A DNA stretch of 64,000 nt from Byssothecium circinans (Eukaryota > Ascomycota > Dothideomycetes > Pleosporales > Massarinaceae), in contig ML976978.1 of the NCBI GenBank assembly GCA_010015675.1, positions 682,790 to 746,789 of the forward strand, read 5' to 3'. The notes under the pieces were generated by a model. That model worked only from the letters and a program-made list of their open reading frames with translations, was not told the origin of the DNA and searched no databases. Below, one piece after another: positions 1 to 12,060 of this stretch (within the stretch, counting starts at the first letter, position 1; each line of letters opens with the position of its first letter). The position numbers were made by a program, and so were the translations under genes.

Positions 1-2676
1 TAGGATCGTCAAAAGTCCCGACAAACAAAACACTGGAAAAAGCAACTCCTTCCACGCGCCTACGCCGTATAGCAACGTAACACAAGCAACGTGTATGCAT
101 ACACGACACGTGGTGATGCGCATTCGATAAAGAGAAGTTGGGTCGTGAACGGAATTAGCGGCGCCCTTCCGTGCAGCTCTTCGATAGAAATGCGCGGTGT
201 TGACTGTCGCACAAGTTATGCACTCGAACGCGTGCGCTTCCACCTTCTTCCTCTTGTACCGTGGGACGCATTGCATCGGAGGAAACTTCCGCACTGTTGC
301 AGAACGGCGGAGACACCGATCCAATGGTTCTCATGCTCGAGAATCCGTATCGCCGGTTTTACCGAAGTGTTAAGAGACCAATACGGCGGATATTCTTCAT
401 CATGTTACATTTACTTCACCGATTTGTCGGGCGGTCCTATTCGACATGTCATTTGTGGGTTAGTGCCAACGAATTCCAATTCTAACGGGCTTTGACGTTG
501 TGTGATGTGTGCGACATAAGAAGCGGCGATACTCAAGTGGTTGGTAAAGCTGGAAGGATGGGGATGGGGTCAATTATAGCCAACTGCATATCATGGCGAT
601 TTCTGCTCTTAGGAACGTAGCCGCGCCCGCAAGCATGCATGCGTAGAACAGTGACCAGGATCTCACCAACTAGCGTTCTTTTTCCTAATGCGTATGCATG
701 GAATGGGACTCTTTGGACCTGTCTTGCATGCTGTAGTAGCAACATTATTGACCGGTTCATTCTCTGAAAAACCAGAGTGGCAATCGAAGGCACATTGAAT
801 TACGACGTCACTTGAGCTTTTGCCTATTGAATAATACTTACAGTAGCGGCTTGGCACCGTTATTCTGAGCACATTCGCGATCCAGCATGCTCACTGGTAG
901 GATCTTTCTCATAACCCAAGGAGCGAGCGAGATCCATACAGATGCAGGTCAGTCTGACGTTTCCAAGGTTGTGAGACTTGCATAACTTTCGCAGCTAAGG
1001 ATGCGATTAGACTGCAGGCCTTGTGCCCTCGGCCACTAATTGGGGAGTGGGAAAGTTGGGAGTTGGCCTCAATAATCATCATGACCTTAGCCGAGGTATT
1101 TTCGTAATAGAATTATAGAAGGATTCTTTAGTCCAGTCTCCTACGGTGGTAGCTTTGATTACTGATGCACGGAGTACCCCTTCATGAACTGTTTCACAAC
1201 ATAACTCCGAAAAGCTGCGAGATCGAACTTGGACTGCATCCTAACCTAGCAAAACGCGCTAGCAGCAAGATTGCGCGGCGCTTGTATGAGCGCGTCCCGG
1301 CCAAGTGGTACCTGGAAATAAACTTTTGTGTCTAATATAAAATGGTGGCTCTAGAACCGGGTATTAACAAGGTTCGAAAACTTCTAAGGGTAGGGATTGG
1401 GAAGCTTTTCTTAGACCTCAACGACCGCTGACCTGGATTTTACCCAAAAAGTGCCGAGGGCAAAGCCGATGGGATTGTTCAACTCAGGTTCTCCCTTGTT
1501 AGCTTGCACAAACATAGTGATTTGCTCTCCACCATGTCCACAACTCTTTACAAAGTGATGGCATCGAACAGGTCAACGCTCCGCGGGACAAGAATGCTGA
1601 ACTCAAACTGGGAGATTGGGCAAGACTGCGAACGGACGGAAGGAAGTTCGTGTTCGGCGTTTTCTGGATTTCGGTACATCTCCTTCCTCGAGCTGATGGA
1701 TCCGGGCTGCATGATCTAGAGTTTTGGCCCATGCACGATGATCGGGACTTTGAACCAGCACCGGTGCTATCTCCACAACAGGCTAGAACGCCGTCTGAGC
1801 GTGTTTGGCCTCAACGTCTGCCACAGTGGCAAAACTCGCTGGAAGAATTTTGGTTCATAGTTTAAGGCCCTGGATTACAGCATTCAGATATAGAGCTGTC
1901 AAGTATCGAGCTAATTGCAGGTGCTGTCTGTCGTAGATTAAATTAGCATTGACCTCCAAGCTGGTGAAACGGCAGGGGTAGCGGATCGCCGTGACATTTA
2001 GCTCGTGGAGAATGAAAAAGAAATGGCAAACACTCCGAGGACCAGACTGTGGAGAATGTGCTCAAGGTAGTGTGGGGGATCTGTCGCGGAAGTGTCGAAT
2101 GATGTCCGGTTTCATGCACGAGTCCACCTTCAGTCATCACAACAAACACCCTGATTTTGTACGGCTTAGGCATCAATACCCATGACGCTTGAATCTTGAT
2201 ATTCTTGTACGGAAAAGCCTGCCTAGAATTCCTGTCCCTATCTTGTTCACCGAGACCATGGTCCTGCCTTTTCTTCGGGTTCGGTATCGTACAACTGTAT
2301 CGCAAAAATCGACGAGAATGGCCAGCTATTCGCGATGGGGACGATTCCCAAAAGTGGGCCAAGACGTTGCGTAAATTAACCAGTGGTCTGCATCGTGCAT
2401 CGAATCGTTCGGCCGGCGACAATCGTCACAAAGAAGTGTCTCGTTCCCAGCGTACAACCTTCCGTGCTTTTTGATGATCCGTGGAATCAATGCTCGCTGC
2501 ACCATTTTAGGGCGCCTGAAAAACAAAACCGAAAGCCCAATGAATCCCTCCCATTCCGCGCCAAAAACCGCAAGTCCGAGGAAAGTCGCCGAGGCGATTA
2601 GATATTATCGCGTAATATGAGCGTGGGAAGATGCGTACATTCGTGTACACGTGTTATGCAAATTACCGTTCCGAGA
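1..2676. other. Gene-poor stretch, no supported gene
   Basis: Several short open frames occur on both strands, but none shows a recognisable domain, a plausible intron chain or a convincing start. The stretch lies beyond the 3' end of the Zn2Cys6 regulator. It may hold that gene's 3' UTR and diverged repeats; I see no terminal repeats or tandem arrays in it. Confidence 0.5.
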
Positions 2677-4078
2677 TTACGCTCCGGTGTAGAACTCTGA
2701 CAGTCCGTGATGGCTGTAAGTCACTGGTGGAGCGCCTTCTTCTTGAACCTGGTCTAAATGTCCAGATTCACCGAACCACTGGCCGCTCATTGTGCGGTTC
2801 GGAACAGGCATGTCAAGGACAGGTGCTGAGCCGCTGTCATAGGAATGCCATGGAGGTGGATAATTATATTGATGGTTTGAGATGATGGGCGCAGAGAGAG
2901 GAGCCGTCGAATTGGACCCGAGCGTGGTGTGTGTGATGGATGGGTTCGTGTCTATTGTGCCTGGATAGGGGTAAGGCGATGTTCGACGCGGGTAATCATG
3001 CTGCTGGATACCTAGACCGTGGCCTGGGAATTGCTGGGGAAGTCCTTCGATATTGCCATAAGACATTGATCTTGTCGGCGGCTGGAAGTTTGGTTGCGGT
3101 GGCCAATTGTGGTTCTCCGGATGGTTGCCATAAGACATGGTCGATGTGCTGCTCATGGTCGCTGGTGTATGCCCACTAGATAAGTTGTAGCTGGACGAGG
3201 AAGACGGGCTTTCTGCGATGGACGAAGAGGGTAAAAACCCTGTGGAGGGGGGCCACTGTGATTGTGTATCGATTGCGTGAGGGTAGCCATATGATGGTTG
3301 TGGCATTTGCACTTCTCTCATCAGCATATCAACTAAACATCGAGGGCCTCTTGGAAACGTACATGCATTGGAATGTGGAATCTGGTGTGACTCCATGTCG
3401 GAATCTATCGATACCCTATATCTGATAGATGTCGGGGTCGGCTGCGTCGTTTTTGTGAATGGAGGGCGAAATTCTTCCACCTTTTCCCCGGATAAGGAGG
3501 ATGCATGGCGAGGCGAAGAAGTTGTTGAGGACTCCGTTGCGCCTGAGGTTGTATCCTTTGCTGGACTCACCTGAGCACGCGGCGCTTCTGGATTCTGGTC
3601 AACAGGGTAAAAGTTGCACTCTTTCTTCAGCCGGATGCAGTTTGCGCAACGTCCTGTGGGTTCGTCTTGAGCTACGAGGCATCGTATTTTTCTTCGTCGA
3701 CAGTGCCCTGTTCACCCGCATCAGTGACTCTTCTTTTTCTCTCTTCCTGGTCTCTTCTTCAAGGTACTTACCACACGCGACTGACGTACGATGGTACCCC
3801 AGCTTGTTGCGCCGCTTGTCCGTCGGCGACAAATCGCCAGTCATTCCAAGTGGTAAGTTGCGCATGTGTGGTGTCGATGAAGATCTTCTGATCGCCGTGG
3901 ATGTCTTGTCTTTGGATTGCCTCCTCTTCTTATTGATCTGGTGCGACGATGATGGTCCAGCAGTATGGCCAGGCAACGCAGGTTTATATTCGGCGTGGCC
4001 GTCAACGTCTTGGAACGGTGTCGTTTCTGGTACGGCATAGGTGGCGTGGGAGGCTTGGGCTAATGGATTGAAGGACAT
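2677..4078 (-). CDS. Zn(II)2Cys6 fungal-type transcription factor
   Basis: Predicted nuclear DNA-binding regulator. Two exons are joined by an intron at 3771-3708 (64 bp, GTAAGT donor); the splice restores the zinc cluster. The model gives about 445 residues. After a basic, Ser-rich N-terminus, a binuclear cluster spans residues 102-133: C102, C105, C112, C123, C126, C133, with basic text CGHCRRRKIRC and spacing C-x2-C-x6-C-x10-C-x2-C-x6-C. The rest is Ser/Pro/Asn/Gln-rich and looks like a disordered activation region; no fungal_trans middle homology domain is evident. A second in-frame 51-bp intron may exist at 3362-3312 (GTACGT donor, CTGAT branch), which would remove 17 residues. The ATG at 4078 was chosen because a typical N-terminus follows; an in-frame ATG at 4201 is possible. 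No target pathway can be read from the neighbours, since the gene stands alone beside a gene desert. Confidence 0.85.
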
Positions 4079-7000
4079 TGCTACAGGCCGTAAAAGCAAT
4101 GTGTGATCTAACTTGCATGCAACTTTTTCCGCACGACGTTCCACTCCGACAGCCATAGGAGGCGCGGTGGTCTCGCGCTTCTTGAGTATCACCCAGCTCA
4201 CGAGGTCGAAGTGTGCATTGATGGTTCTGCAAAAAATTAGCTAGGGGATAGCAATAGTGGGCTTCGCAATGCTATATGAGGGAGGTCGCACACGTACCTA
4301 GCGTGCTAAATGCTTTCCCAAACGTTGAAACCCGCACTACCAGCTCGTGTCTGTATTCGGGAGTTACTGGCGGGAGCGGCTAAGGGCGATCGACCGTTGC
4401 ATGAGATCTTAGGGTCCTTCAGTTCCTGCAAGTAAAAACACGGCAGCTACCACGGTGGGAGGACCAGGCTGTATCGAAGACCGAGAGTCAGAAGCGACAA
4501 AGGCTTTGGAGAAGAGGTAGTGAGACACTGCAGCACTGTGCCAATTCAAGAGGGGCGCACGCTTGCAGCACCACCACCATAGGGAGCTGACGGGGACACA
4601 TTCGCAATCAGCGAGGCGAGAGGAGCCAAAAGCAACAATGCAGATGACGAAAAATATTAGGACCAAAAATGAGATTTTGCAAAAAGCTGTTTGGCCGAGA
4701 ATCTGGATGATTAAAAGTGGCGAAGGGCAACCACCACATCACGCTACGCTTCAACCACACCAGGCGCCAATTGCGTTGGTGCACCCTCTTCGACACGAAG
4801 AGCAGGCATGCACGCGGCTTGGCTATCCCAGGACGATCTTGAGCCGGTCTGGCAGGAGGTTGTGCGAACCCTGCGCGCGTTGGCGGTGCGCGCTGGTGCC
4901 ATTTGATGTGCGGAATCGCACCCCATGTCAGTTCACGACTGCGCCGTCGCGCTCTCGGAGTTCTTCCAACCACCGGTGCTGCTTGGTGGCTCTTGGCCTG
5001 CTGTCATCAAGCGACCGACTGTGGACTGCAGTTTGGCGGGCCATAGCTCCAGCGTAGCGCAGCCGCGGGCGTCATCGGTACCCAGGCAGTTGGACGATTA
5101 GCCGCCCCCGATGATTATTTCTTCATCAGTCTGCAGGTGTTGGCCATCTTTTGTGTAGAAAGTACCCGGCACACCCAGCGACACAGTTGTTGGGATCGGG
5201 CACTGATGGCGGGTAATTGGACGGGCTCTGTGCGTGTGAACGACGACTGGGGGAGCACAGTCGTGCAGGGACCCTTCGACAATCTCCAACATGTTCTCCA
5301 AATGGAGACGAGGTTGGATGGGGAGGACGGGGGAACTTCATGCTGGACGCAGGGCCACCGGGTCTCAACCGTGGCTGACACACTGGATGTGGGCAGGGCA
5401 AAACGCACGAATGGCAGCACTGGATGCTCTCTCATGGTGACGTCCGGTTTGAAAGGGCTTGCCAAAGCTGTTCGCATTTGACTCCCTGGCAAAGCTTGCG
5501 GGGGGTAGTGTCATTATCGGGCGGCGCAGGGATGCTACCCAGTGGCAGTGGGACACCCAAGCGCCGTCGTCTGCATCAGCACTCTGCGACGGATGGCTGC
5601 AAAACGCAGTCCTTCTCCACAAAAGTCATCTCGCTACCGCGTCCCTTGCGAGCCACAAATTTCATTCCCCTCTGTATTTGATATTGGATGTGGAGTCAAG
5701 GCCAGTGTTGTACATAAGAACATCGTGCTCTATTACACACCAGGCGTCACTGCAAGTCACCCACGATTGCCATACGTGATGATATATCGGTGGTCAACGC
5801 GCGAAACCCCCAAATAGCCTAGCCAGGTTGACCCAGCAGAATGGATTGGAATCAAGGTTCGCAGTGTGGCCTGGGCAGCACGTGGTATCCGAATGGAGCT
5901 TTTGCGTGGAAAAAATCCCTATCGGCCGACGGCCAACCTTCACGCAAAGCTTGCTCCCATTGACAGTGGAGTGCCATTCGTGCTAGTGCGCGTCACAGTT
6001 CTCATTGCCAGGCTAGCGTCTTTTTCTTTCCTTTTCGTCTCCAATCGTCCTCGCGGTTGCTGATTCCGCGACAGATCCCACGCTCGCTGTTGTCATCGAT
6101 GCATCGAGAGCGGAGTCTGCCAACCAACACCTGCCTTGTCCCTGCGCTTACAGGTCTGGGCATCACGGTGGCATTGGCTCCGAATTCCCGGGTTTCTGCT
6201 GTTGAGCAAAACCTTGTTCCAGCCTCGCAAGCGAATTTTGGTCAGATAATGTTGTAGTTGAACTGTGGGGTTTTCAACGATCAATATCTATTTGCGTTCA
6301 TCCTCGAGCGAAACTTAATCAAAGTTTCTAATTACCAGATGCTGACCGACGAGCGTTACGATAAGCAATCCGAGGCTGCAGCACGGCGCATCTCGACCGG
6401 CAACAAGCCATACCGAGCGTGGGAGTGCATGGCATGAAACATCAACATCCCAAGTAGCTCTATTTTTGCTGTCACTTTGGGCGGACATTGTTTGCTCGCG
6501 CCTACTTAATTATAGGTAACTCCAAAGTTGTTTGCAATCTCATCCATGTCCTACCGCTACCTTCCCGAAACAGACAGGACCTTAACCTGCAGCGCGGCGT
6601 TTATCGTTACCGCTGCCACATGGCTTTGCATTGCGACCCCCATCCGCTATCTTCAATACGCATCGTGATCTTGAATTTTACATCGATATCTGCCACCGGT
6701 ACCAATAGATTGCAAGACAGGTATTCCCATCTTGCGTGAACCGTGCACAGATATCAAAGCTACTATCAATCTTCGTGTCTTATTAATAAATCATTCAAGA
6801 ATCAAAGGCTTGTGAAGTAAAATGCGCCGAGTCGGCAAATCGGTCCTTCATCACCTTCTCACACGTATCGCTTTGTACTTGGCATCTTTGATCCCCTCCG
6901 TACGACCGGCTGTGCCACTTTGATGTTGCTCACCCTCGCCTCACGAGTCCAACTACTTTACGTACAGTCCATACATGGAAACTCTTCGCTCGCGTTGAGA

Positions 7001-9379
7001 TGCCAGCATATGAAGACTTTCGGTTATTCATAGCTGTGTAAGGACAATATTTAAATTTATACCTTCGTATAATAGACCATCCATAATAAGCATCTCTCCC
7101 TAAGCAGGGCAAATGAACCACCGGTAACATCACCTCCGAGCTGGACTATTAACGCGAATAAAAGATCCTCGAGATTGCATATCGCAACAACCGAAAATTT
7201 GAGACAAACGCCACAGATCAAATTAATTCGCGACACTTGCGTCTACGAAACTTGATCTACCATGCTTACACATGTATGACGATAAGCGGATGGCTAGTCG
7301 CACGTCATCCCATGAGCTCAGTGATTTTGCGCTAATCAGCTTCGATGTGACCCTCACCCATGGTAATATTACGATGGATATAATATGACCATGGGTTGTT
7401 GAGATCTGTTAATCCCTGAAAAATGCAAATAATGTTGCCCAGTGAGACTCTTGTGGGTTCCCCGCATCTATATTCCCTGTGTATTATTCAAAATTGTCAC
7501 TTTCTCACCGTGTCCTTGTCACTTTTCCCAAGAATTCCCGTCGTCCCACTTAGTTGATCCATGCCGTTCTTGCTGAACATGAAAGCGTTCCTTTCTCGAT
7601 TCGATAACAACCACTCAATTACCTTGTATTCGCCGGCACACATGTGTTACTTGGCCTTGATGTTCGTCTCAACAAACTTTTTGAGAGCGCCATTATTAGT
7701 TCATCAAATCACAATCTTTGGTCCTTTTGGCGTATGCAGTGTACATGGCAAGCACGTGTGAGCCACTCTCGCACAGCTTCAACCCTGAGGCGCGTACTAG
7801 AGGATTGTCTAGTCGCGATGCAGCTGTTCGACCAGGGTCCTAAAGAAGCTGCAGGTGGCACATCGAGCGAGTGCGCGATTCAATCTTGCCCTTTGAAGAT
7901 CGCACGGCTAGAGGCCTCGGCACTTCTAGATTTGCGATATTGGTGTGTGAGATCTCCATATTCCATACCCTCAACATCCATATTGCAGCCAAATATCGAT
8001 TGCCGTCAGTGGTGGAATTGCGGCTCCTCGAAATTTGTCCGGGTTCGCATAAAGCGAGTTTCACTCTTGGGCACATTGAGACGCGACGCTATATAGAGCC
8101 TCCCTTCTCATTTAGAAGGTTTGATAACGGCCCCCACCTCGATGGAGCAATTGCCGTCAGGCATCGGGATTGCACCCGAGCTCGATATCCCCGCCTTATA
8201 ACGGTTACTGGCTTACATACTCGCAAAGTGCCTAGAAGCATTCCAAGCTCTGCTTGGTCTATCCTTGGAAGCGTTTTCGTCGCCTTACATGGGCTCGGAA
8301 CGCACTCCGAGAACGCCACATCCGCTTCATCAGGGCACATGTCCGCCTCAGGCAGCTACCGTCGAAGCGATCAGCGTTGGAGAAACCATGGGTCGATGCG
8401 GAGTGTCTATCATGCTTTTGGGAAGGCTTCTTGCATTCTCAATGTGGGGAGTTGGCTGAGAAACAGGTGATGCTTCGAGTCATACTGGCGTTTGACAATA
8501 AGTGTCGACGTGCTGTTAGCAGCGCATGTCCTCGCGGAGTGTTCCGTTGGAGGGACCTTCTAGCGTTGGAAAGCGTCCACCATAATCGCCGCTACCTCCG
8601 TAGTTTCATAGATCTCCGAGAGTGAGGACTTGCCAAGCCGATTGCGGAAGTGTCTAACGATGTCGTATGACTTAAGGTTATGACCTTGCCAGCCATTGCC
8701 AGCCATGGGACCTTATCACAAGTTGAAGATCTTACTAGCAAATTACTTTCATTTACTTGACTGGGATAACAGTGTCAAATCTTTCTGAAGCAACAATTAC
8801 GTGGTACAATCGGGCGTACTGCTACTGGGGTTAACTCATACGGCACAATAGAAGGCGAACGCGAAGACTCGAACCCAAGCGCTCATTTTATGCTTTCCAA
8901 CCATGCACTGTTACGGCTCATCACTTATCCGCTCGCTGCTATGGAAGGCCCGACAGCCTGCAACATGTAGCTAATTCATGTTCATCGATACCATCATCGA
9001 AGAGGGTACGGAGTATATGCTGGAATTTGCCAACTCGTAGTCGCTTTCAACACAAGCAGGAAAACACATGTTAGTCTCGCCGCCTCCTAACATACACATA
9101 CTAACCTAGCGACACGTACTTATACTTTCAGAGTGAATTTTCCCGTATTCCACGTATTCCCCGTATTCCCCACGATAATTAAAGCACAAGTGCCTGGTTC
9201 TTCTCAGCCAAGTGCCTCATCACTCTTGTCGAAGAGAAGCAGTCTTGCAAGTCATTGACGCTGGGCGGGAGAACGACATCGGCACGATGCCGTACCCCAC
9301 CGCTGATTTGGCCGTCCCGTTTTCGTAACTTCCTAAGGAGTGAAGGTTTCTATGTCATGTACCTGCATTCTCTCACTTA
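4079..9379. other. Gene-poor stretch, no supported gene
   Basis: 5.3 kb with only short overlapping frames on both strands. Frames near 4563-5057 and 7640-8630 are the longest, but they lack domains, splice logic or a coherent N-terminus. A short 9-bp tandem repeat lies at 9144-9170. The stretch includes the promoter side of the Zn2Cys6 gene. It is best read as non-coding or decayed sequence leading into the transposon relic. Confidence 0.5.
9144..9170 (+). repeat. Three tandem copies of a 9-bp unit
   Basis: The unit CGTATTCCM (M = A or C) occurs three times head to tail. It is too short for a satellite and is probably slippage. It lies 210 bp left of the transposon relic. Confidence 0.7.
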
Positions 9380-9403
9380 CCGTAAAACTCCGGTATTACG
9401 CCC
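9380..9403 (+). repeat. Left terminal inverted repeat
   Basis: 24 bp beginning CCGTAAAACTCCGG, preceded by TA. It matches the reverse complement of 10273-10296 at 23 of 24 positions (T versus G at position 10). Confidence 0.85.
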
Positions 9404-9597
9404 CCAACTAATACGCCCAGGCTTGGTAATACGCCCAGTCCCTCTCGGGCCTAGGATTGACAAATCGGTGTTTTGGTTATACGCCCAGTCTGGGTGGGGC
9501 TCGGCCGAGGCCGTAGCCGAGGCCGCCGGAGATGCTGGAAGGGCGTTTTTGTATGGAGAAAGTAGTGGTTTTGCATTCTAGAGGGTTTAACAGTGTA

Positions 9598-9807
9598 CTA
9601 GAAACCATCAATATAAAGACTATCGATATGAAGCCCTGAGATTTCCGTCATGAAGTCGCTGTAGCCGGTCTCCTCAGCAGTCTCCTCTAGGTTGTAAGGG
9701 CCAGAGGACGGCTTAGAGGCGTCTAATATATCCTCTATTACGCCCTTATTGTCGTCCTTAAATACGTCTTCGTCTACACGCCCGTCTACCCGTGCAAAGA
9801 AGTCGTT
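9598..9807 (-). pseudogene. C-terminal remnant of a putative transposase
   Basis: Reading the minus strand from 9807 to a TAG at 9598-9600 gives about 69 acidic residues. They contain DFFARVDGRVDEDVF, a Ser-Pro stretch and an end in DSLYIDGF. The frame is blocked upstream by a TAA only two codons before this segment, and reading further back needs frame changes with more stops. Its position and orientation inside the TIR element suggest the tail of its transposase. The family is an inference; no catalytic residues are present. Confidence 0.45.
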
Positions 9808-10141
9808 AAATTAAAGAGCTGTTTAACGGACCAGCACTACCAATATCGAGTCGGCTGGTGGGTGTACATAAGGGAGGCTGTAGGCGCGATTCGGGTGGCA
9901 ACGCTTAACGCTAGAGAGCAAGCTCTATAGGGCCTAAAGGCCTCTAAGGAGCCTTGCCTTTTAACAACGACGACGACGAGCTCATTTAGAGATAAACAAC
10001 AGACAAACAACAGATAAAAAGTAACGATTTTGATCTATACACTGGCGGTGTGTTCAAGCTTGAGCGCTGCTGGATAACAGATTTTTCGTATTACTAAGGA
10101 CTGCTAACCAAAATAGAAAATCCGGGGCATCTAAATACGCG

Positions 10142-10172
<31 letters not shown>

Positions 10173-10188
10173 NNNNNNNNNNNNNNNN
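10142..10188. other. Poly-C run plus assembly gap
   Basis: 31 consecutive C (10142-10172) are followed by 16 N (10173-10188). This is an assembly or sequencing break within the transposon, so sequence on either side may not be contiguous. Confidence 0.97.
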
Positions 10189-10272
10189 CGCCCTCCTAGG
10201 AAATACGCCCAGGCTCTCTATTACGCCCAGTCCCCGAGGCGTCTCAAAACAACCAATTTGGTTAAACGCCCA

Positions 10273-10296
10273 GGGCGTAATACCGGCGTTTTACGG
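10273..10296 (-). repeat. Right terminal inverted repeat
   Basis: Inverted partner of 9380-9403, followed by TA at 10297-10298. The adjacent inner sequence carries the same TACGCCCAG subterminal motif as the left end. Confidence 0.85.
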
Positions 10297-12060
10297 TAAT
10301 ATGAATATTTCTAAGATACTCTCGGAGATATCCGCGCGATTAATGAACAATGGATCCTAAATCGTCTCCTCCTGGCTCCTTGCAGCAGCGTGGAGCTATC
10401 CTCTAGCGTTGAAGCTTGCCAGTCCCCCGAAGCTGGTCAATTGGTCAATGAAGAGCTTAGCCTTCGCATGCAGAACATATTATCCAGAGCCAATACACTA
10501 ACCGAATTTCAACGCATCGCTCAATGATAGGGTTCAAAGCCCTACAGACGCAACAGAATTCATCAAACGTCTATCTCGGCTTTCCTGATGGAGCGCTGGG
10601 TCACTGTCGAGAGCCATATATAGCCCGCAAATCACAGCACAAACAGCGCAGTCATCAGTACGACCCATGACATCACATACCATCAGGTACTTGCTGTTGC
10701 TCTCTCCTTTGTACCACAACCTGCAACGAAGCAGCTTGGTAGTTGAATAAAGGATCTCGATGAGGTCACGTATCATGCCGTTAGCGTACCAGACTGTATT
10801 ATCCAGCTTAGCTTCAACCGATATTCAGTCCAGTGACAACGGACTGCCACCAGTGGTATCTGGCAGCGTCGACGACGCGATCAAGCAACCCCATATACAT
10901 GGTCTCGCCCAACTCCTGCGTTAGCGAAGGGATGCGCCATAATCGGCATGTCATTGCGTTTCTCGGCTCACGCTAGACCCTGCGAATGTCAGAATACAGA
11001 TGACCAACTCCCATTCGGATCGCGAGCCACGACCATGATTAAGGGTAATTACTCCCGCCTTGACACGCTATCTTGGAACAGAACGCCCAACGCAAGCGCT
11101 GATATCAATCAAAGTTAAATCCTCGGGCTGCGGACCGGTGCCAAAAGCCATAGTTTCCGACGACCACCACTGCGACTAAACTTTAACGTCATGGAACACC
11201 GGCCCGAAGCGGTTGAAAAAGGTTAAAACGCTGACATATCTCCTAGCTATCGCCGGCTAATTGTACGCGGCACGCGTGGCTTTTAAGCGATTGTCGTGTG
11301 GGGTTTGTACTTGTGTAGTCTTCTTGCGTCTTTTTGTAAGCGATCCGAGAGGGTAGGATTACTGATACTTCGTGACTCGCACATGGTGGGAAACACCCGG
11401 ATAAGCAATAGGGAACTTCCCGATAAGCCTCCAAACCCTAATCTGCTAGATCCTAAGCCCCAATTCTATCAAACTTGGTACCTAAATAACCGTAAAAGAG
11501 CTAGATTAGGGCGCTCCTGACTACTTGTCTTCGTGACTGAGTTGAAGTTTAGGTTTTCATAGTAACGTGAAGTTTATTTCCACTTCGTAGGGTATCGAGA
11601 TGTCCAGATGGATCGATGTTGAACAAGCTAATGAGTGGAACTAGCGACGTCTTCCAAGAGTCCCTTCGCAATTTCCACATTGGCGCTCGCGTCATCAATT
11701 GTCTGGATTAAGGACCTCGTAAACGTACTCTGTGAATTAGTCGAAGGTGGATAAGCCACATGTAAGGCGAAAAAGGACAATGGGAAACGCTAGTACAGAA
11801 AGAGGAAACTATGCTTTGATATTTCTTTACTAGGAAAGATCGAGACGAAACGCACGCGCAGTCACGTGCAGATCGCGCGACATAGAAAGGCGCGATGGTG
11901 ACCCACATACTCAAGTATCAAAAGCTTGTGGTAGGCTACAGGTAGAAGAAGCTTCCCTGTTGCGAATACGATGGAAGAAAATGGAAAACTACAGAAACTG
12001 CATCCAACAGCAAGATGGTCCTAGCAACTCGCCTCTAACGAAGTGCCTCACTGACTGACA
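10297..12060. other. Gene-poor stretch, no supported gene
   Basis: Only short frames without domain or splice support. It separates the transposon relic from the decayed minus-strand gene, and part of it may be 3' sequence of that gene. Confidence 0.5.

Larger units (their letters stand above)
9380..10296. mobile_element. Tc1/mariner-like TIR transposon relic, internally deleted
   Basis: The two ends carry a 24-bp terminal inverted repeat with one mismatch, starting CCGTAAAAC and ending GGTATTACGCCC, directly flanked by TA on both sides (9378-9379 and 10297-10298). A TA duplication is the hallmark of the Tc1/mariner/pogo superfamily. Inside each end, several copies of TACGCCCAG repeat as subterminal motifs. 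The interior encodes on the minus strand an acidic protein tail that stops at 9598 (separate entry), with stops further upstream, so the element is not autonomous. A run of 31 C followed by 16 N interrupts it, so its true length is unknown. The superfamily call rests on TIR plus TA; no DDE catalytic block is visible. Confidence 0.7.

Noticed and set aside
3541..3572. Strong CAG|GTGAGT donor-like site in the Zn2Cys6 gene
   Set aside because: The downstream frame is open with sensible regulator-type composition and no acceptor fits better, so read-through was preferred.
4563..5057. Plus-strand 164-codon frame starting with a His run
   Set aside because: Composition is mixed and full of Arg/Ser/Cys with no domain; opposite-strand frames are of similar length.
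7644..8625. Several overlapping plus-strand frames of 120-200 codons
   Set aside because: They overlap in different frames, lack domains and have no plausible introns or starts. They are probably chance frames in non-coding or decayed DNA.
8860..8900. TCGAACCC motif suggesting a tRNA T arm
   Set aside because: The T-stem bases do not pair and no cloverleaf could be drawn.
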